Source: Brasenia schreberi
Lineage: Eukaryota; Streptophyta; Magnoliopsida; Nymphaeales; Cabombaceae
Direction of reading: 5' to 3'
DNA: 64,000 bases
Assembly (NCBI GenBank): GCA_036023115.1
Contig: JAYKKT010000074.1
Coordinates: 8,516,501 to 8,580,500 of the forward strand
The first letter of the stretch is position 1. Each line of letters begins with the position of its first letter. Below the pieces are notes generated by a model that was not told where the DNA came from, did not search any database, and was given only the letters and a program-made list of their open reading frames with translations. The position numbers were made by a program, and so were the translations under genes. Of the stretch, positions 47,401 to 57,700 are shown piece by piece.

Positions 47401-47926
47401 ACCAGGTGCATCCCGGGTTCCAACCTGCACTATGCCTCCTTTTAATTATAAAAGAGAATTGATCGAGTGTGCCTCGCAACAATCAGAAGAAAACAGAAAA
47501 GCAGAAGTAATTGAAGATCACCATTTGCCCCTGCTTCGCGTCTTCTTTATATCAGCAATTAGCTTTTTCTCTTGCACTTGTAAAGCTAACCTCTCTCTCT
47601 CAAACTCCCGGATGGATTTGTCAATACTTCTCTTGCTTTCGCGCAGAAGTTCTGTTAAGATACACATCTACGATTAAGTTCTCACCGAAACACGGACGGT
47701 TTTCTCATTTTCTAGTTGGAAAATAAAGAGGTGGCAACAATTAGAGGTCCTATTTGAACAACATGGATTACTAGAAATACACTCTATTGTAAAGTTGTTT
47801 ACTAGAAGCCTGAATACCGATTTGGGAAGGAAAATCTCCACCGGCAAGTGATTGATGGCATCAGATTGAAGGACAAGACGGGGACATACCTGCGGAGCTC
47901 TTCTTCTTGCGGAAAAGAAAATTCAT
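44445..47926 (-). CDS. VPS2.1: ESCRT-III subunit VPS2/CHMP2 type, with two frame-breaking indels
   Basis: ESCRT-III component acting in multivesicular-body sorting and membrane scission (family knowledge). Exons on the minus strand: 47926-47890, 47651-47522, 45408-45306, 44921-44661, 44579-44445. Conserved segments are MNFLFRKKKSSA, ELLRESKRSIDKSIREFERE, QVQEKKLIADIKK, VKVMAKDLIRTRNQITKFYA, MKSTQAMG, MQEFERQNEKMEMTMDVMSD and the C-terminal MIM1-like DLDLQARLDNLRKM, which binds VPS4 MIT domains. The total is about 220 residues, the usual length. Exon 2 lacks one base relative to the expected KKTAKQGQM reading, and exon 3 lacks two bases of a CT run at GVSLRMQ. Either alone stops the frame. The rest is well conserved, so recent decay or assembly indels are both possible. 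The VPS2.1 class is favoured over VPS2.2/2.3 by the MIM1 and MQEFERQNEKMEM. Confidence 0.85.
44922..45305. repeat. VPS2 intron 3 with GA microsatellite
   Basis: A short intron containing an (GA)n tract at about 45273-45294, adjacent to the donor of exon 3. No other feature. Confidence 0.6.
45409..47521. other. VPS2 intron 2 (2.1 kb) with LINE/SINE-like fragments
   Basis: At about 46550-46640 the sequence ggtgcggttggctacatgaa, then cttgtgtcatattagcatt, resembles the reverse complement of an RTE 3' region. Just before it, 46440-46545 is a diverged block with cgaactcacccctgcaatgg that could be tRNA-like in reverse. Nothing else is recognised. Confidence 0.4.
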
Positions 47927-48562
47927 TCCGAACGACGGGTGCTCGTGAAACGAGTAGAGGCGATCAAAATCTTAGAGACTAAACAGATGCGTTCGTGATC
48001 ACCGAGAGACGAAACAGGTACGTGCTCTCTCTCTCTCTCTCTCTGCAAGAGCACTTCTATCATTTCGTGCTGGCGAAACTATTTGGTCAAAACTCTAAAG
48101 ATGGGACCGACCTCGTATCTCTTCCCTATACCCGTCTCTCTCTCTCTCTCTCTCTCTGCAAGAGCACTTCTATCATTTCGTGCTGGCGAAACTATTTGGT
48201 CAAAACTCTAAAGATGGGACCGACCTCGTATCTCTTCCCTATACCCGCAGAGATTGAGTTGAATCTGCCTCTCACCATCTTCCGTTGATGAATCAGGCTT
48301 CGAGTTGAATTTTTCAGAGAGGGAGAGAAGATGACCACCTTTTTATACAGACAGATTGTGCGCAAGAGAGAATATATATAATACAAGGGTGGTGCTAAAT
48401 GCACTTAAACATTGTTGGACGGTGAAGATTTGAATTATAATCTTCACTATTTCACTATGATAAAATACTTGAGCATTTTATGTACTTATCCGTTAAGTAC
48501 GCCTCCCCCCCCACCCCCTCTCTCTATATATATATGAAAAATTAGATGTCCGCACTGCACCA
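47927..48562. promoter_or_regulatory. shared upstream region of VPS2 and the PPR gene
   Basis: 636 bp between two divergent start codons, so it probably serves as a bidirectional promoter. It holds two CT microsatellites within a 111-bp tandem duplication, and a ctctatatatatatg sequence at about 48519-48533 that could be a TATA-like element for the PPR gene. Confidence 0.5.
48022..48247. repeat. 111-bp tandem duplication with CT tracts
   Basis: Each unit has a (CT)n tract, then gcaagagcacttctatcatt, and ends cttccctatacccg. The gcaagagcac motif occurs at 48045 and 48156, a period of 111. The two copies are identical outside the CT tract, implying a recent event. It lies in the 5' leader or promoter of VPS2 and upstream of the PPR gene. 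Confidence 0.93.
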
Positions 48563-50230
48563 TTGAGTCGGAGGCAAATGCCGTCAAACAGAGGGGCTGC
48601 CTCCATTTATCGATTTGTGATGCCGCCGTTAAACCAATGGCGACACCATTTGCCCATCAATCGTCTTCCCCTTCTTTCCCTCATCCACACCCTCTCCGTC
48701 GATGCCCAAGACCTCCTCCGGGCGCCGAATCTCGATGGCTTCACGGTGACCCCGCCCATCTCAGGATGGCCGTTGCGCCTCACCCCTCGTCGCCTGGCCC
48801 GCATGATCACTCGCCAGCAAAACCTCGACCTCGCCCTCCAAATCTTCGACCACGCCGGCAACTATCACAAGGGCTTCTCCCACACCCAGGAAACCTACTC
48901 CGCCATGATCGACCGCCTCGCCCGCGCCCGCCGCTTTGACGTCATGGAATCCCTCTTCCTCCGCCTCAAATCCCATCGCGTCCCCTGCTCCGAGTCCCTG
49001 TTCATCGTCGCGATTCGCAACTACGGCTTCGCAAACAAGCCGCGCCCCGCCGTCCGCTGCTTCCTCCGGATGCCCGCATTCGGCGTTCAACGCACCGTTC
49101 GTTCCTTTAACACCCTCCTCAACGCCATGGTCCAAACGAAGCGTTTCGACCTAGTTCACTTCCTCTACAAGAACGCCCGAAAATTGGGTGTTGTTCCGAA
49201 CGTCTTCTCCTGCAACATACTCATCAAGGCTCTCTGCAGCGTCAAAGATTTGGGCGCGGCCATGAGGGTCATGGAAGAGATGCCCGGGCAAGGATTCGTG
49301 CCGAACGCAGTGACCTACACCACGCTCCTCAGCGGGTTCTGTGCCGCCGGAGAGATTCGGAAAGCGAGGGAGATCTTCGACGAGATTAGAAGCAAAGGAT
49401 GGGTGCTCGACGCCGTTAGCTACACCATTCTAATTGATGGGTATTGCAAAAACGGACGTTTGATCGACGGCGTGAAGCTAATGGACGACATGGAAGAGAA
49501 TGGTGTTCGTCCAAACGAAATTACGTACAATGTCGTGATTGAAGCGCTATGTCGGGAGGACAAATCCGGCGAGGCGTTGAATCTATTGAATGATATGATC
49601 GAAAGGAGGTTCCTGCCTTCTTCTTCGCTTTGCTGCAAGGTTGTTGATTTGCTGTGCCATGAAGGGAAGGTCGACAAGGCGTCAGCGTTGTGGAAAAAGC
49701 TATTGAAGAAGAATTGCACGCCGGATAACGCGATTTCAAGCACGCTTATATATTGGTTATGTAAGCAGGGAAAGCACATAGAGGCCAGGAAGCTTTTCAA
49801 TGAATTCGAACGCGGTTCGATCCCGAGCATCGTGACCTACAATGCGCTTATATCAGGAATGTGTGAGAATGGAGATCTGCAGGAAGCTGGGAGGTTGTGG
49901 GATGATATGATTGAGAAGGACTGCGCTCCAAACGTCCATACGTATAATACTTTAATTAGGGGTTTCTGTAAATCGGGCAAGGCAGATGAGGGTGTTAAGG
50001 TCTTCGAAGAGATGATTGAGAAAGATTGTATGCCGAACAAGTTTACCTTTGCTGTTTTGGTAGATGGTCTATGTGAGAAGGGCATGGAGGAAGCAATCAC
50101 TGACTTGCTTACGGCTACAATCAGTAGAGGGGTCGTCCTTGATTCTGATTCTTGGGATGTGCTTGTGAGAAAAACTGTTGGTGGCTCTCAGAATTTTGCA
50201 TGCCCATTCGATCCTGTTGCAGGGTTTTGA
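48563..50230 (+). CDS. P-class pentatricopeptide repeat protein (At5g16420-like)
   Basis: An intronless 555-codon ORF. From about residue 110 it is a series of about twelve degenerate 35-residue PPR motifs, for example PNVFSCNILIKALCSVKDLG, PNAVTYTTLLSGFCAAGEIR, PNEITYNVVIEALCREDKSG, PSIVTYNALISGMCENGDLQ and PNVHTYNTLIRGFCKSGKAD. P-class PPR proteins bind single-stranded organellar RNA and act in its processing, stability or translation. The N-terminus (MSRRQMPSNRGAASIYRFVM) is arginine-rich without acidic residues, fitting a mitochondrial or plastid presequence. There is no E/DYW tail. In-frame ATGs also occur at 48578 and 48620; the first keeps the presequence. The segment CTPDNAISSTLIYWLCKQGK and the length resemble Arabidopsis At5g16420 (from memory). 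The first 600 bp are notably GC-rich compared with the rest. Confidence 0.93.
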   Translation: MSRRQMPSNRGAASIYRFVMPPLNQWRHHLPINRLPLLSLIHTLSVDAQDLLRAPNLDGFTVTPPISGWPLRLTPRRLARMITRQQNLDLALQIFDHAGNYHKGFSHTQETYSAMIDRLARARRFDVMESLFLRLKSHRVPCSESLFIVAIRNYGFANKPRPAVRCFLRMPAFGVQRTVRSFNTLLNAMVQTKRFDLVHFLYKNARKLGVVPNVFSCNILIKALCSVKDLGAAMRVMEEMPGQGFVPNAVTYTTLLSGFCAAGEIRKAREIFDEIRSKGWVLDAVSYTILIDGYCKNGRLIDGVKLMDDMEENGVRPNEITYNVVIEALCREDKSGEALNLLNDMIERRFLPSSSLCCKVVDLLCHEGKVDKASALWKKLLKKNCTPDNAISSTLIYWLCKQGKHIEARKLFNEFERGSIPSIVTYNALISGMCENGDLQEAGRLWDDMIEKDCAPNVHTYNTLIRGFCKSGKADEGVKVFEEMIEKDCMPNKFTFAVLVDGLCEKGMEEAITDLLTATISRGVVLDSDSWDVLVRKTVGGSQNFACPFDPVAGF

Positions 50231-51233
50231 GTGTGAGGAATTATGTGATTGGAAGCTTTGTTTTCTCAACAAGCATCCATGGATGGATAGCAGTTTGAGT
50301 ACCTCAATGTTCATTCGGCTTGATACTTCCAGTAGAAACGTGTGTACGTTGTGACAGTGTTCCACTCCTTTTCGCGACAAATCATTTGTGGCTGGACTGT
50401 GGATAACTATGAGTAACTTACATTTGTTCATTCGCTGGCTTTATATGGTGACATGAGTAGCATTGAAATTGCAGTCGACTCACCTCCATATCATTCGCAT
50501 GACAGGACGATTTTAATCATGATGAAAGTTTGGCAGATCTTCCCTACTTTTGCTTGTAAAACCAGATCAAGGTAGCAGAATGGCTAAGCCTCTGTGCTTC
50601 TTCATCCTGCACCCAAAAGGATACTGTGCTAGTTAACTTGTTCGGTATGACTTGTTTCGCTTAGGTACAAGGTTATACTGGGTGTTGGTTGAAACTGCCG
50701 ATGCCTTCTATTCATTGTTCTTGATATAAATGAATCAGAGATATGATTCTCTCATGTATTATTATGTGATTGGGGGTAAACTTAGTCGTGGTTCATGCTG
50801 AACAGAGTTTATTATTTATCTTACATCATAATTTGAACAGATCCCTTTGGTGTCTCAAACTCTTATCCTGCTTAAACAATTTTCTTATGAAACTCTGCAG
50901 GATATCTCGTTTCTTTCCATTGGTGCATGTTGCTTCAATTGCCTATAATAAATAATTGTGTTTTCTTTGTCTCGACGAACTGGTTTTATTTGTTTATTTA
51001 TTTATTTCGATATTAGTGCACTTGTTTGTCTTGATAAACGCAGTTAAATCTTCTCGTAAAGATCAATTTTTAACCGTTTATGCTCCTCTGGTTCTTCTGT
51101 ATTACGATATCAGTGCACTCTCCTTTTTAAGTGGGATGTTTTGTATTAGTTTAGGGGAACCAAGTTGGTTGCTGAGCTTATACGTGTTCTAGCATCGGGA
51201 GGAAAGAACATGTCAATTATGCTACTTGAATGA
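50231..51233. other. PPR 3' flank
   Basis: AT-richer sequence downstream of the PPR stop, presumably including its 3' UTR. Short frames here have no recognisable domain. Confidence 0.45.
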
Positions 51234-51743
51234 TGTCGGAGTGTAGATCTGTGCTCTGGTTCGTCGTTGGAGGTTGCTTGTGTTACAGCAGAACGTGGGT
51301 CGGGGTCGCCTAAGTGAGATCCGGCGAAGGAAGAAAATGGAGTTGAATTGATTCCTGATTTCCAACAGATGTTTTATATTTCACTATATCTGAATCTCTT
51401 TTCGGTTTAGTGTTTTATCTACAATATTTATAGACGGTTTCAGTTTTCATGTCAGGATTTTTCGTTACAAGTCGTTTCTCTTATTTTAATTTATGTAATG
51501 TTATACATTTACCCATGTATATGTTTTTCTTTTATGTAATGTTTTACAACCTAAGAATGGTCATTCGAGCCAAGTAATTGATATACTCGTTTTGCCTAGA
51601 GTTTTTCAAGTTATATAATGTATAATTGCTATTACAATCATGGTTTCTTACTTACACAACAATCAAACATATCTCAAACTCATCTTTGCAACATGCCTTA
51701 TAAAAAATCCTCTTATGCCTTTAGTAAGGGGTCTATTAATATA

Positions 51744-51998
51744 TCACTTGACATATATGAGAAATATTTCCTTTCTCATAACGATATCATGAATATAATG
51801 GTATTTAATCATTATATATTTGCTTTTAGAGTTATCAGTTCTACCCTTAATCAAAATAATTATTGCATTGTTGTCACAATAAAGGATAATCGGCTCATTG
51901 GTTATATCCAATTTCAAATCACGTATGAAGCGGCTTATCCAAACGACACTAGTTGCAATCATACAATAAACTACATGCTTAGCATCTTGTATATGCAA
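51744..51998 (-). pseudogene. Copia RNase H remnant
   Basis: The frame reads ATSVVWISRFIRDLKLDITN, EPIILYCDNNAIIILIKGRT and IMIKYHYIHDIVMRKEI. This matches the Copia RNase H pattern with CDNxxAIxL and HIxIxYHxIRE. Confidence 0.85.
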
Positions 51999-52099
51999 TG
52001 TTATACAACCTTGTTTCTTACAAGCCCAAAAAACAACTCCACTTTCAAATTAAGAATATTTGTCTCGAGGTTGATTTGTTGTCATATTTGATTTCACCA

Positions 52100-53290
52100 A
52101 AGTCAACATCGGAGTATCCTACAACTTTTAGTTAATCTGATTGAAGACACAATTTCAAGTCTTTTATTCTTTTAAGATATCTTAGAATCATTTTCACGCC
52201 TATCCAATATTATCAACCAAGATTATTTTGATAACTACTCACAATACCAATAACAAAGCGGATATCAAGTCTTGTACGTAACATAGCGTACATAAAGATA
52301 CCAATAACTTGTGTATAAAGAATATTAGGCTTATCATCTCCCTTACTGGAACAATCAACCTTACTCAATTTGACTCCTTTCGCAATAGGTGTAGATGCAT
52401 ACTTACGTTCACCTATTTTAATTTTTTTGAGTATATAATAAATATCTTTCTCTTGACTTAGGCATAAGAGTTTAGATTCACTATCTTGAGAAATCTTTAT
52501 ACCTAGATATGATATGCTTCTCTCATATCTTCCATTTCAAACCTTGAGTTTAAGCATGACTTGGTTTTGACAATCATATGATTGTCATTCTCAATTAGCA
52601 ATGTCATCTACGTATAACAATAAGATGACAAAGTGGCTCTCACTATTCCTAACAGTGATCAAACTCATTAGCCACAAAACCAAGTTCTCAATGGCATTGG
52701 TCAAATACTATTGGTGAGATGATTGGTTAACACAATATAGGGATTTTTAAACCTATATACTTTATCTTATTGGTCTTTAACAATATATTCATTTAGTTAT
52801 TATTTCATCTAAATCTTCATTTAGAAAAGCAGTCTTTACATCTAACTGATGTAAATCTAAATCATAATATACTGATATTGTCAGGATTACTCTTATGGAT
52901 GCAAATTTCGCAGCAGGAGAATATGTCTCAACATAATTTATCCCCTCTTTTTATGAAAAGCCCCTTGCAACCAATTTTGCCTTGAACTTGTCGATTGTCT
53001 CATCGACTTTATATTTCTTTTTTAGAACCCATTTACAACTAATGACTTTTCTTCCTTTAGGCAAATCAGTCAATTCCTAGAGTTAGTTTTTCTCAATGGA
53101 TTCAATTTCCTCATCCATCGTTTTTTTCTCAGTATATTGATTCAGATGAGTCAATTGCTTGTCGATACATTAAGTTATTGGTCAACTCATCTAAATTCAC
53201 TGAATTGTACACTTCCTCTGCAAGGTAAGTGTGATAATCCTTTAAGTAGGACGGTGTGACCCTAGGTCTTTTATGTTTACTTAAAGTTTT
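52100..53290 (-). pseudogene. Copia reverse transcriptase remnant
   Basis: With frames switched, the minus strand gives VISCKWVLKKKYKVDETIDK, FKAKLVARGFS, INYVETYSPAAKFASIR, HQLDVKTAFLNEDL and FVILLLYVDD. These are the ordered motifs of Copia reverse transcriptase, broken by many stops. Confidence 0.8.
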
Positions 53291-53296
53291 GGTTTG

Positions 53297-53557
53297 TTAA
53301 GAAAGATCGTTTATGAGTTCAAATGATGATTGATCTAGATCTACTAGATCATCAATATACTCATCCTCATTTTCAAGGATGTCATTTTTAGTATACTCTA
53401 TGAATTCAACATCTTTGCTCTCTATGAGTCCATGATCTTTGTGATAAAACCGATATTCCTTAAATCCTTTAGGATATCTAATAAATATACAACTTAAGGA
53501 CCTATCTAGCTTAACTCTAGCTAGGTAAGGATCTTCACATAAATGATAGATGCCCAC
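53297..53557 (-). pseudogene. Copia integrase C-terminal/linker remnant
   Basis: The frame contains RSLSCIFIRYPKGFKEYRFY and KDVEFIEYTKNDILENED, matching the GYxxGxKGYRxYD and DVxFxE segments between integrase and reverse transcriptase of Copia polyproteins. Confidence 0.75.
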
Positions 53558-53893
53558 CTCCTGAGATGATGTATGTTTGATTTTCTCTCAAACCACATCT
53601 CGTATGGTATAGAGAATACACGGTACTCTATTAAAAATATACACAGTTGTACTTACTGATTCTCCCCAAAATAGCTTTAGTATAGATGTATTTATCAACA
53701 TAGACCTTGTCATATTCAGTGAGGTCCTATTATACCTTTCGACCACACCATTCTATTGAGGTGTTCGGGGCATTATATTTTGCTTTGCAATATCAAAGTC
53801 TTTGCAGAATTCTAAAATTTTTAAAGAGGTATACTCATCTCTTCTATCTGATCTTAAAACTTTAATTGTATGCTCAATTTAACTTTCAACTTC

Positions 53894-54511
53894 CTACTTA
53901 TATTCTTTGAATACTTTTAGTACTTCGGATTTATGTGCTAAGAGATATATGTATGTATATCTCGAGTAATCATCGATAAATGTTATGAAATATACCTTTC
54001 CATGATGAGATCTTACTCTAAAAGGTCCAAATAAATCATTGTGAATGATTTTTAACAGGGTTGTTTTCCTTATTATTTTTTGAAAAAATATTTTTCTTGT
54101 CATTTCCCCTTGTATAGTGGTTTTACATTTACCAAAAGTATTTTCTTGAAATCCTAACAATAAGTCAAAGTTGTATAACTTTCTCAACTTTTCTAGACTA
54201 TTATGTCTTAGGTGTTTATGCCACAAATTCATGTCAACATCAAAGGCATAATTGATATAACTAGAAGAGCCTTCTCTTTCATTTATTTTTAACTTGAATC
54301 GTCCTTGTTCATCATCGAACAATCTTGAGAATGCTATCCTTTCATGCTTTCCTACGGTTACCTTATCATGAATAAACCTGACTTTGAAACCCTTATTAAC
54401 CCAAACAGGGATTGAGACCAAATTGCGCCTTATAGTTGGCACAATCAATATATTAGTTAAAACAACCAACATATCTTGTACATATCCTAAAGTATCCCAC
54501 TCAAAGAACAT
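53894..54511 (-). pseudogene. Copia GAG-pre-integrase and integrase remnant
   Basis: The 205-codon frame has NLVSIPVWVNKGFKVRFIHD (protease-integrase linker), NLWHKHLRHNSLEKLRKL (zinc-finger histidines) and a damaged CxxC (KCKTTIQGEMTRK). The core carries IIHNDLFGPFRVRSHHGKVY and FITFIDDYSRYTYIYLLAHK with the first two catalytic aspartates. The frame ends before the glutamate. Confidence 0.85.
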
Positions 54512-56491
54512 CTCAAAAGGTGTTATTTCTTATTTAAACTCTATGTTCTCTTGGTTTATATTTCTTTAGATCCACAACCCCTTATTTGCTCTTTGAGATA
54601 TATTTTGTTACTCAAGAGTCAATCCACCAATCAGAAATTAGGGGTTTATGTAGAAGTATTTTGAAATTACGCAGATTATGTTCAGCTTTTCTGATTGACC
54701 ACACTGTTTGGTATTTTCACTGTCAGTCTTCTTGTTACAACAATCCTTCTTGTAACGCTTCATCTTTCCATAATTGAAGACATGACTCGAGAAGCGGTTT
54801 CTTGCGATTTTTTTAAAAATTTGATTGTCTTTCTTGTTATTTTTGTCAAACTTTTTGTTTGGTTAATTCTTTTACTCATTTTAAGGGGTGAGCGATCTGC
54901 TCAAAGGCCACGACATGGTCATGTAAAAGGCATATGATGACGTTTATCCCCCCTCCCCATCTCTCTGCTTGCTGTTCTTTCTCTGTGCAGGGGACCGACA
55001 TTATTATGACTATTCCTTCCACTGTCCATTCTGTGAAAATCAAAGCTGTGAAAATCCATGGTCATGTGAAAGACCTCCCCCCATGTCCACTATGTATTCT
55101 TGAAATACCCTAATGAGGTCATCCTCCATTTAGGTCAGAATAATAGTTCTAGCTATTGTATCATCTCTAATAAATGTTTTGTATGTTTTCTTTTCCTCTT
55201 AAGTTTTAGTTGGAGTAGGTGATGGAATTGTATCTTTAGAACGTAATTTACACTCTCAAGTTTAAGTGTTGATCGGATACATCTTTTCCATACTTAGAAA
55301 TTTAGACCATTCAGTTTTTTTGTTTTTGCCAAATTCGATACACAAATCCTGAAGTTCATTTTAGTTTGTTTGGTAAAAAATAATAATAGGACGCTCTAAA
55401 AAGAACAGGAAATGAACAACCACGTATATTAGATGATAAATAATAGACAACTTAAAATATAATTTGCAGTAAAATCTAGGTATTAATCTGGAAATTTTTC
55501 TAAGTACCTAAGAGTAATTTCAATTGATACTTTGAGACCATTTTTTTTGAAAAACTCTTTACTCGATTCTACTATTTCAAAACCAATTAGGGATGAAACA
55601 ATAACTTTTCTCTTTATTTCCTGTCACTATAATTTTTAAGAAACTTAGGAGCAAACTAGGAATTTTACCCATATGTCTTATTTTGTAATATTTTAAAAAG
55701 ACATGAGGCATGATAGTAAAATGACACTTGATTTTTTGTATAATTTGTGATTGATTGAGGGTAAAATCATAATTGTACCCTTCAATACGTATTTATATTT
55801 CTTCTAAAAGATAGGGACATTATTGTCTTTTCACACGGTAGCAAAATTATGAAATTTCGAATATCCAAGGGCAAACTTGTAATTTCACAAGTCAATATTT
55901 TATAATTTTCAAAAATTGTTAGAAGATAGTTTTGTCTTTTCATCTGTTAAGGACAAAATTATCTTTTTACTTAAAAATATTTGGTCTCTTTGTAATTTCG
56001 CAAAGTATAGTTTTGTCAAATAAAAAACTGTCTTCCAGAAACCCGTCGACAGTTTTAGAAAACTCTGAGTGGTTTTCGAACGTGCGAGAAGAGAGAGAAA
56101 AGAAAGAGGGAAAGAGTGAGAAAGGAAGAGGTTGACAAGAGATATCGCGGGAGAGAGAGGGAGAGATACAACGAGGAAGGAGAGAGGGAGAGATACATCG
56201 AGGGGAGAGAGAAGGAGAGAGGGGAAAGGGAGTTCTAGGCATCGCCTCTTCCGCCACTTTGTTGGGTCTTTCTGTTCCGCCTTTGGTTGGGTCTTGTCGC
56301 TTTGCCTTCTGGTTGAACCTTGCCGCTCTGCTTCTTTGTTTACCAGAGTTCATTTTTCTTTGAGCCTCTTTATTTTTATACCGGCCTCTCTTTCATTTTT
56401 TGTGAAAAAAATATCGAGTGGCCTCTCCTATTTTCTTTTTCCTTTTTTTTAAAAATTGTTTTACCTGTTTATGCATGTTCTCGACAAACCT
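54512..56491 (-). mobile_element. Copia gag region and leader (not decipherable)
   Basis: This should hold gag and the untranslated leader of the minus-strand Copia. I could not recognise gag motifs. A purine-rich tract (56090-56230) produces spurious ORFs on both strands. Confidence 0.45.
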
Positions 56492-57118
56492 AGCTCTGAT
56501 ACCAATGTTAGAATATAGATTTATGCTTCGGTTCATCACTGGAGCTCGCTTGAGGTGCAACAGAATGGGGGTCGAGCTAGGAAATGCCTCAATGAGATCG
56601 GGCGAACGAAGAAGATGGAGTTGAGTTGATTCACGGTTTCTCACATACAACTTTCTCATGGAAGATGTTTTCTATTTCACTTTATTTGAATATCTTTTCT
56701 TTTCTTAATTTGATTTACAATATTTATAGGCGGCTTCATCTTCGTGATTTTCATGTTACAAGCTGTTTCTCTAATTTTAATTTCTGTAACATTATACTAT
56801 ACATTTTTCTTTTGTGTAACGTTTTACGGCCAAGGTTTTGATTCTTGTCAAAGCAGGGTTTACTTGAGATTTTCCAAGATGACTTGGCATTACATTTGGG
56901 AACTTAAGGACCAACAGTGATTAAGGTGAGCTCTTGCTCTGCTCAATTAATGGCAGATACCTTGCATCCATTTCCTAGCTAGCTGCCTGACACTATAAGG
57001 GAGAAGGGGTTTTGTTTGTCAATTTCTTTTGTGGGCGATCCAAACCAACATTCAAGAACTATATCATGAAGAGTCTTTGTTATATTTATATGAATCCAGA
57101 CAAACGAACTAGTAAAAT

Positions 57119-57700
57119 ATGAAGAATATGGAGATGTTCATGAAGCTAGACATATATTTTTCAATTCAAGCATTGCACTTCCTCTTTCTAATGGTATGTG
57201 TTTCTCAAGAGGATTGCTTTGATGGTATGGCAGATGGATGTTGTTTTATATCATATGCATTTTGCTTATCCATCCCACACACATCATCCTTCATTTGTTG
57301 GCAATATCTTTGTCATACTCTCGTGCTTCTCATGTGTTGGTTCTTAATCAGCAAAATGAAGTTTTTCCACATTGTGTTAAGGCCCTTTTCAATTATTTTG
57401 GAAAGAAATATTGGCAAAAGATAGGAATAACACCTTACAAGGTCAAGCATCAATCTGATCAAGCTTGTCTAATGAGCAACTCTAGAACTTGTTTGTTTTT
57501 TAAGGATCATAGCCTAAAAGTGTGGAATTCCTTCAGTCGTTCTGAGCATGTCTACAATTTGAGAACCCGTTACCTGATATCAGCAACTGTTGCCCTGAGA
57601 GAATTGATGACAGATGAAGTTTGTCTTGAAACAGATACATGGCATCCCCGTTATGATGGGTTTTTTCAAGATTCATTGATCTGATTCTGATGCAACGATT
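57119..57700 (+). other. unassigned open region (possible degraded gene)
   Basis: Two overlapping plus frames (57119-57424 and 57238-57684, 148 codons). The second has HVLVLNQQNEVFPHCVKALF, NYFGKKYWQKIGITPYKVKH and LRTRYLISATVALRELMTDE. It looks protein-like (low repeat content, mixed composition) but I cannot place it in a family. No convincing splice partner was found. It may be an exon of an unknown gene or transposon debris. Confidence 0.3.

Larger units (their letters stand above)
51234..56828 (-). mobile_element. decayed full-length Copia LTR retrotransposon
   Basis: LTRs at 51234-51548 (3' LTR) and 56506-56828 (5' LTR) share tagatctgtgct- and acaatatttatag-type blocks and both end at gttttac. 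Next to the 5' LTR the minus strand reads TGGTATCAGAGCT (56492-56504), the Met-tRNA primer-binding site. The minus-strand order is integrase zinc finger and catalytic core (54511-53894), linker (53557-53297), reverse transcriptase with FVILLLYVDD (YVDD at 52603-52614), and RNase H (51998-51744). The order integrase before reverse transcriptase is diagnostic of Copia. Many stops and diverged LTRs indicate an old insertion. No matching target duplication (aatga versus gccaa). Confidence 0.9.

Noticed and set aside
48607..49135. Several long antisense frames over the PPR gene
   Set aside because: They arise from the GC-rich codon usage of the PPR coding strand and have no domain content.
55932..56452. 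Plus-strand arginine/glutamate-rich frames near the Copia 5' LTR
   Set aside because: They are produced by a GA-rich tract in the leader of the minus-strand Copia element.
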